Source: an uncultured Planctomycetaceae bacterium (GTDB lineage: Bacteria; Planctomycetota; Planctomycetia; Pirellulales; JACPPG01). Taken from it: a stretch of DNA of 6,779 nt. Positions 5,038 to 6,779 of the stretch are shown one piece after another. The notes below the pieces were generated by a model. It worked only from the letters and a program-made list of their open reading frames with translations. It was not told the DNA's origin and made no database searches. Made by a program: the position numbers and the translations under genes. The DNA is taken from the NCBI GenBank assembly GCA_945957305.1, contig CAMFLN010000165.1:1-6779 (forward strand), written 5' to 3'. How positions within the stretch are numbered: position 1 is the first letter of the stretch; every line of letters starts with the position of its first letter.

Positions 5038-5664
5038 TTCGCTCGCCTCGCCCTCGTCCTCCGCCTTGCGACCGATGATCTCGGGCTCGGCCGATTCCCC
5101 TTCGGCCCCTTCCTCTTCGGTCTCTTCCTTGGCGAGCACGCAGTGGACGATCACCGTTTCGGGATCGGTCAACAGCGTCACTCCCTGCGGCAGCTCGATC
5201 TTGTCAGCCCGCAGGGCATCGTCGAGCTTCAACTCGCCGATCCGCAGCTCGAGCTTTTCGGGAATCGCGATCGCCAGGCACTCAATTTCAACCGAGTGCT
5301 GCAAATGCTCGATGTGGCCGCCGTCCTTCACACCCGGCGCTTCGCCGCGGAGGATGACCGGCACCTCGATCTGCAAGCGCTCGTCGGCCGAGACGCGGGT
5401 CAGGTCGACATGCAGCACGTGTGTGCCGAACGGGTCCCATTGCAGGGCGCGAATGAACGCCTTTTCCTTGACCGCCCCATCCAGGTCGACCACGCGGGCA
5501 CCGTGACGCAGCGCCGCCTCCAAATGATCGGCCGCCACCTTCAGGCTTAACGTCTCTTCACCGTGCCCGTACAGTACGACCGGCACGCTGCCGGCCTGTC
5601 GCAGGCGGCGCGTGTGACGAGTGCCGTGCTCTTCGCGTTTCTCAACTTTCAACGCTTCCGACAT
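5032..5664 (-). CDS. rplY: 50S ribosomal protein L25, long CTC/TL5 form
   Basis: bL25 binds loop E of 5S rRNA in the central protuberance; the long form is known as TL5 or general stress protein CTC. The 210-residue product has the N-terminal L25 beta-barrel at about 5-93 (EKREEHGTRHTRRLRQAGSV, VPVVLYGHGEETLSL, RALQWDPFGTHVLHVDLTRV). A C-terminal TL5-type domain covers about 98-180 (VPVILRGEAPGVKDGG at 101-116). The tail (about 178-210) is rich in glutamate and disordered. The ATG at 5664 has GAGGA at 5671-5675, six bases upstream. The prs-rplY-pth order is widespread in bacteria. The gap before it holds several stem-loops, one displaying a 5S loop-E-like sequence, which would suit translational feedback by L25. 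That regulation is inferred, not shown. Confidence 0.96.
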   Translation of the reverse strand: MSEALKVEKREEHGTRHTRRLRQAGSVPVVLYGHGEETLSLKVAADHLEAALRHGARVVDLDGAVKEKAFIRALQWDPFGTHVLHVDLTRVSADERLQIEVPVILRGEAPGVKDGGHIEHLQHSVEIECLAIAIPEKLELRIGELKLDDALRADKIELPQGVTLLTDPETVIVHCVLAKEETEEEGAEGESAEPEIIGRKAEDEGEASEE

Positions 5665-5691
5665 GTGTATTCCTCGATAATTCTGGCAGCA

Positions 5692-5705
5692 GGGCGCTTC
5701 CGCCC
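5692..5705 (-). promoter_or_regulatory. Promoter-proximal hairpin in the rplY leader
   Basis: A perfect 5-bp GC stem, GGGCG (5692-5696) and CGCCC (5701-5705), with a 4-base loop (GAAG on the minus strand), ends 16 bases before the GAGGA ribosome binding site. Short GC stems arise often in this base composition; the notable point is that it forms a series with the structures upstream. Confidence 0.3.
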
Positions 5706-5715
5706 GCAGGATCTC

Positions 5716-5754
5716 GACGCCTGCTCTCGGGCGTCACAGCACTAACCCAGGCGC
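5716..5754 (-). promoter_or_regulatory. rplY leader element with 5S loop-E-like sequence
   Basis: On the minus strand a perfect 6-bp hairpin, GACGCC (5735-5730) with GGCGTC (5721-5716), shows CGAGAGCA in its loop. In 5S rRNA the 3' strand of loop E, the L25 binding site, reads CGAGAGUA in E. coli. A competing fold pairs GCGCCT (5754-5749) with AGGCGT (5722-5717, one G-U pair) and puts GGGTTAGTG opposite CGAGAGC, loosely like the two strands of loop E (GAUGGUAGUG in E. coli). The two folds share bases and exclude each other. The match is short and may be chance. Confidence 0.3.
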
Positions 5755-5770
5755 TCTTAACTCTGACGCG

Positions 5771-5818
5771 CCCTGGTTGGCCGCTGTGGTGGCATTCCAG
5801 CGGCGGGCATGCCCAGGG
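5771..5818 (-). promoter_or_regulatory. Two-tier stem-loop upstream of rplY
   Basis: An outer 6-bp helix, CCCTGG (5771-5776) with CCAGGG (5813-5818), encloses an inner 7-bp helix, GCCGCTG (5780-5786) with CAGCGGC (5798-5804), around an 11-base loop. The internal loop is unequal (3 and 8 bases), and its longer side overlaps the palindrome GGGCATGCCC. It lies just before the loop-E-like element and may be part of the same leader. Confidence 0.35.
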
Positions 5819-5924
5819 TGGCAGCCACGGGTCGCTAGCTCGCGGGCGGCCGCCCGGCAAGCAGCGGTGGGGGCGGCGCGAATCTCGCCATTTTGGCGGA
5901 AATCGGCCGAATTGCAACCCCGGG

Positions 5925-5955
5925 AAAAAGGAAAACCGACCGGGCCGTCCACGGC
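5925..5955 (-). terminator. Weak terminator-like sequence after prs
   Basis: On the minus strand the stem GCCGT/ACGGC (5955-5951 and 5948-5944; realistically 4 bp with a TGGA loop) is followed after eight bases by TTTTCCTTTTT (5935-5925). The T-runs suggest termination about 50 bases past prs, but the stem is short and too far from the T-tract for a standard intrinsic terminator. Confidence 0.25.
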
Positions 5956-5996
5956 TCTCGCGGGGCACCATGCTGTCAGTTCAGGCCCCCACCGGA

Positions 5997-6779
5997 TCAC
6001 ACAAACAAGCGGCTGACCGATTCGTTGCGATGGATGCGCTTGATCGCCTCGCCCAGCAGCGGAGCCACGGTCAGGACGCCGATCTTGGAGGGGCCTTTTT
6101 CGACGTGCGGGGCCAAGGGAATCGAGTCGGTGATCATGACCCTTTCGATCGGCGCCGCCTGCAAACGCTCGATGGCCCCGCCGCAGAGGACCCCGTGCGT
6201 GGCGGCGACGTAGATCTTCTTCGCCCCCGCGTCATGCAATTTCTGCGCGGCGCCACAGATGCTGCCGGCCGTGCTGATCATGTCGTCGAACATGAAAGCG
6301 ACTTTGCCGGCCACGGGTCCGCCGATGATGTTTTCCTGCTTGGTTTTTTCGGCACTACTGCGCCGCTTGTCGACGATCGCCAGCCGGCCCCCGAGACGCT
6401 TGGCGTGACCCAGCGCCCGCTTGATGCTCCCCTCGTCGGGGCTGACGACGACCATTTCGTCCTCGTCGATCCCCATCTTGAGAAAATGGTCGTTGAGGAC
6501 CGGCGCCGCATATAAGTGATCCACCGGCACGTCGAAAAAGCCCTGAATCTGCGCGGCGTGCAGGTCCATGGTCAGCACGCGGTCCGCTCCCGCGCGGGTG
6601 ATCAGGTTGGCGACCAGCTTGGCCGTGATTGGCACGCGCCCCTCGTCCTTGCGGTCCTGGCGTGCATAGCCGTAGTAGGGCATCACGGCCGTGACGCGCT
6701 CGGCGCTGGCGCGTTTGCAACTCTCGATCATGATCAAGAGTTCCATCAAGTTTTCATTGACCGGCGGGCAGGTGGGCTG
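5997..6779 (-). CDS. prs: Ribose-phosphate pyrophosphokinase (PRPP synthetase), 5' end outside window
   Basis: Prs transfers pyrophosphate from ATP to ribose 5-phosphate, making PRPP for purine, pyrimidine, histidine, tryptophan and NAD synthesis. The 260 visible residues start QPTCPPVNENLMELL, which aligns with E. coli Prs from about residue 57, so roughly 55 N-terminal residues lie beyond the right edge. The TTG at 6749 and nearby ATG are therefore internal, not starts. Visible motifs, numbered from the first visible residue, are YYGYARQDRK (35-44, ATP binding), DLHAAQIQGFFDVP (72-85, with the active-site His), VSPDEGS (112-118), the flexible loop KRRSSAEKTKQ (138-148) and the PRPP-binding loop FDDMISTAGS (164-173). 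The gene ends in a TGA at 5997-5999. It is first in the visible gene order, ahead of rplY and pth. Confidence 0.97.
   Translation of the reverse strand, partial: QPTCPPVNENLMELLIMIESCKRASAERVTAVMPYYGYARQDRKDEGRVPITAKLVANLITRAGADRVLTMDLHAAQIQGFFDVPVDHLYAAPVLNDHFLKMGIDEDEMVVVSPDEGSIKRALGHAKRLGGRLAIVDKRRSSAEKTKQENIIGGPVAGKVAFMFDDMISTAGSICGAAQKLHDAGAKKIYVAATHGVLCGGAIERLQAAPIERVMITDSIPLAPHVEKGPSKIGVLTVAPLLGEAIKRIHRNESVSRLFV

Larger units (their letters stand above)
5665..5996. other. prs-rplY intergenic region and rplY leader
   Basis: This 332-base gap has no convincing gene. In transcription order it holds two T-runs after prs, a small hairpin at 5886-5898 (CGCCA/TGGCG), the 12-bp palindrome GGGCGGCCGCCC at 5844-5855, a two-tier hairpin at 5771-5818, the alternative helices at 5716-5754, a hairpin at 5692-5705 and the rplY ribosome binding site. 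No clear -35/-10 pair was found on the minus strand. Confidence 0.6.

Overview
The window is a run of core housekeeping genes, all on the minus strand. In transcription order (right to left) they are prs (5' end outside the window), rplY/ctc, pth, rpsF, ssb, a small unrecognised ORF, rplI and dnaB. The GC-rich DNA, the joining of a prs-rplY-pth block to an rpsF-ssb-rplI-dnaB block, the lysine/proline-rich N-terminal extension on L9 and the S6 N-terminus (YEGLFIFDSNRYGRDP) suggest a planctomycete, probably of the Pirellulales type. That assignment rests on my memory of family features and not on a search.

Layout from the right: 5997-6779 prs (3' part); 5665-5996 a non-coding gap rich in inverted repeats, holding the rplY leader; 5032-5664 rplY; 4387-4959 pth; 3885-4307 rpsF, best read from a TTG start; 3739-3884 a gap with decayed 7-bp tandem repeats; 3226-3738 ssb; 2782-3225 a gap where most bacteria carry rpsR, but here with an 86-codon ORF of unknown function and a structured rplI leader; 2209-2781 rplI; 1874-2208 a gap with four 15-bp tandem repeats, a probable intrinsic terminator and a possible dnaB promoter; 449-1873 dnaB; 1-448 a mostly non-coding stretch with palindromic CCGCTAGC motifs and, at the extreme left, the possible first 16 codons of an exported protein.

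The genes fit a growth-linked cluster. Prs makes PRPP for nucleotide synthesis. L25, S6 and L9 are ribosomal proteins. Pth recycles peptidyl-tRNA released by stalled ribosomes. SSB and DnaB act at the replication fork. No mobile element, CRISPR array, rRNA or tRNA was seen.

I found no convincing new multi-gene system. The points most worth checking are the replacement of rpsR by an unrelated ORF, a 5S-rRNA loop-E-like sequence in the leader of the L25 gene, two mutually exclusive hairpins before rplI, and two families of short tandem repeats between genes.
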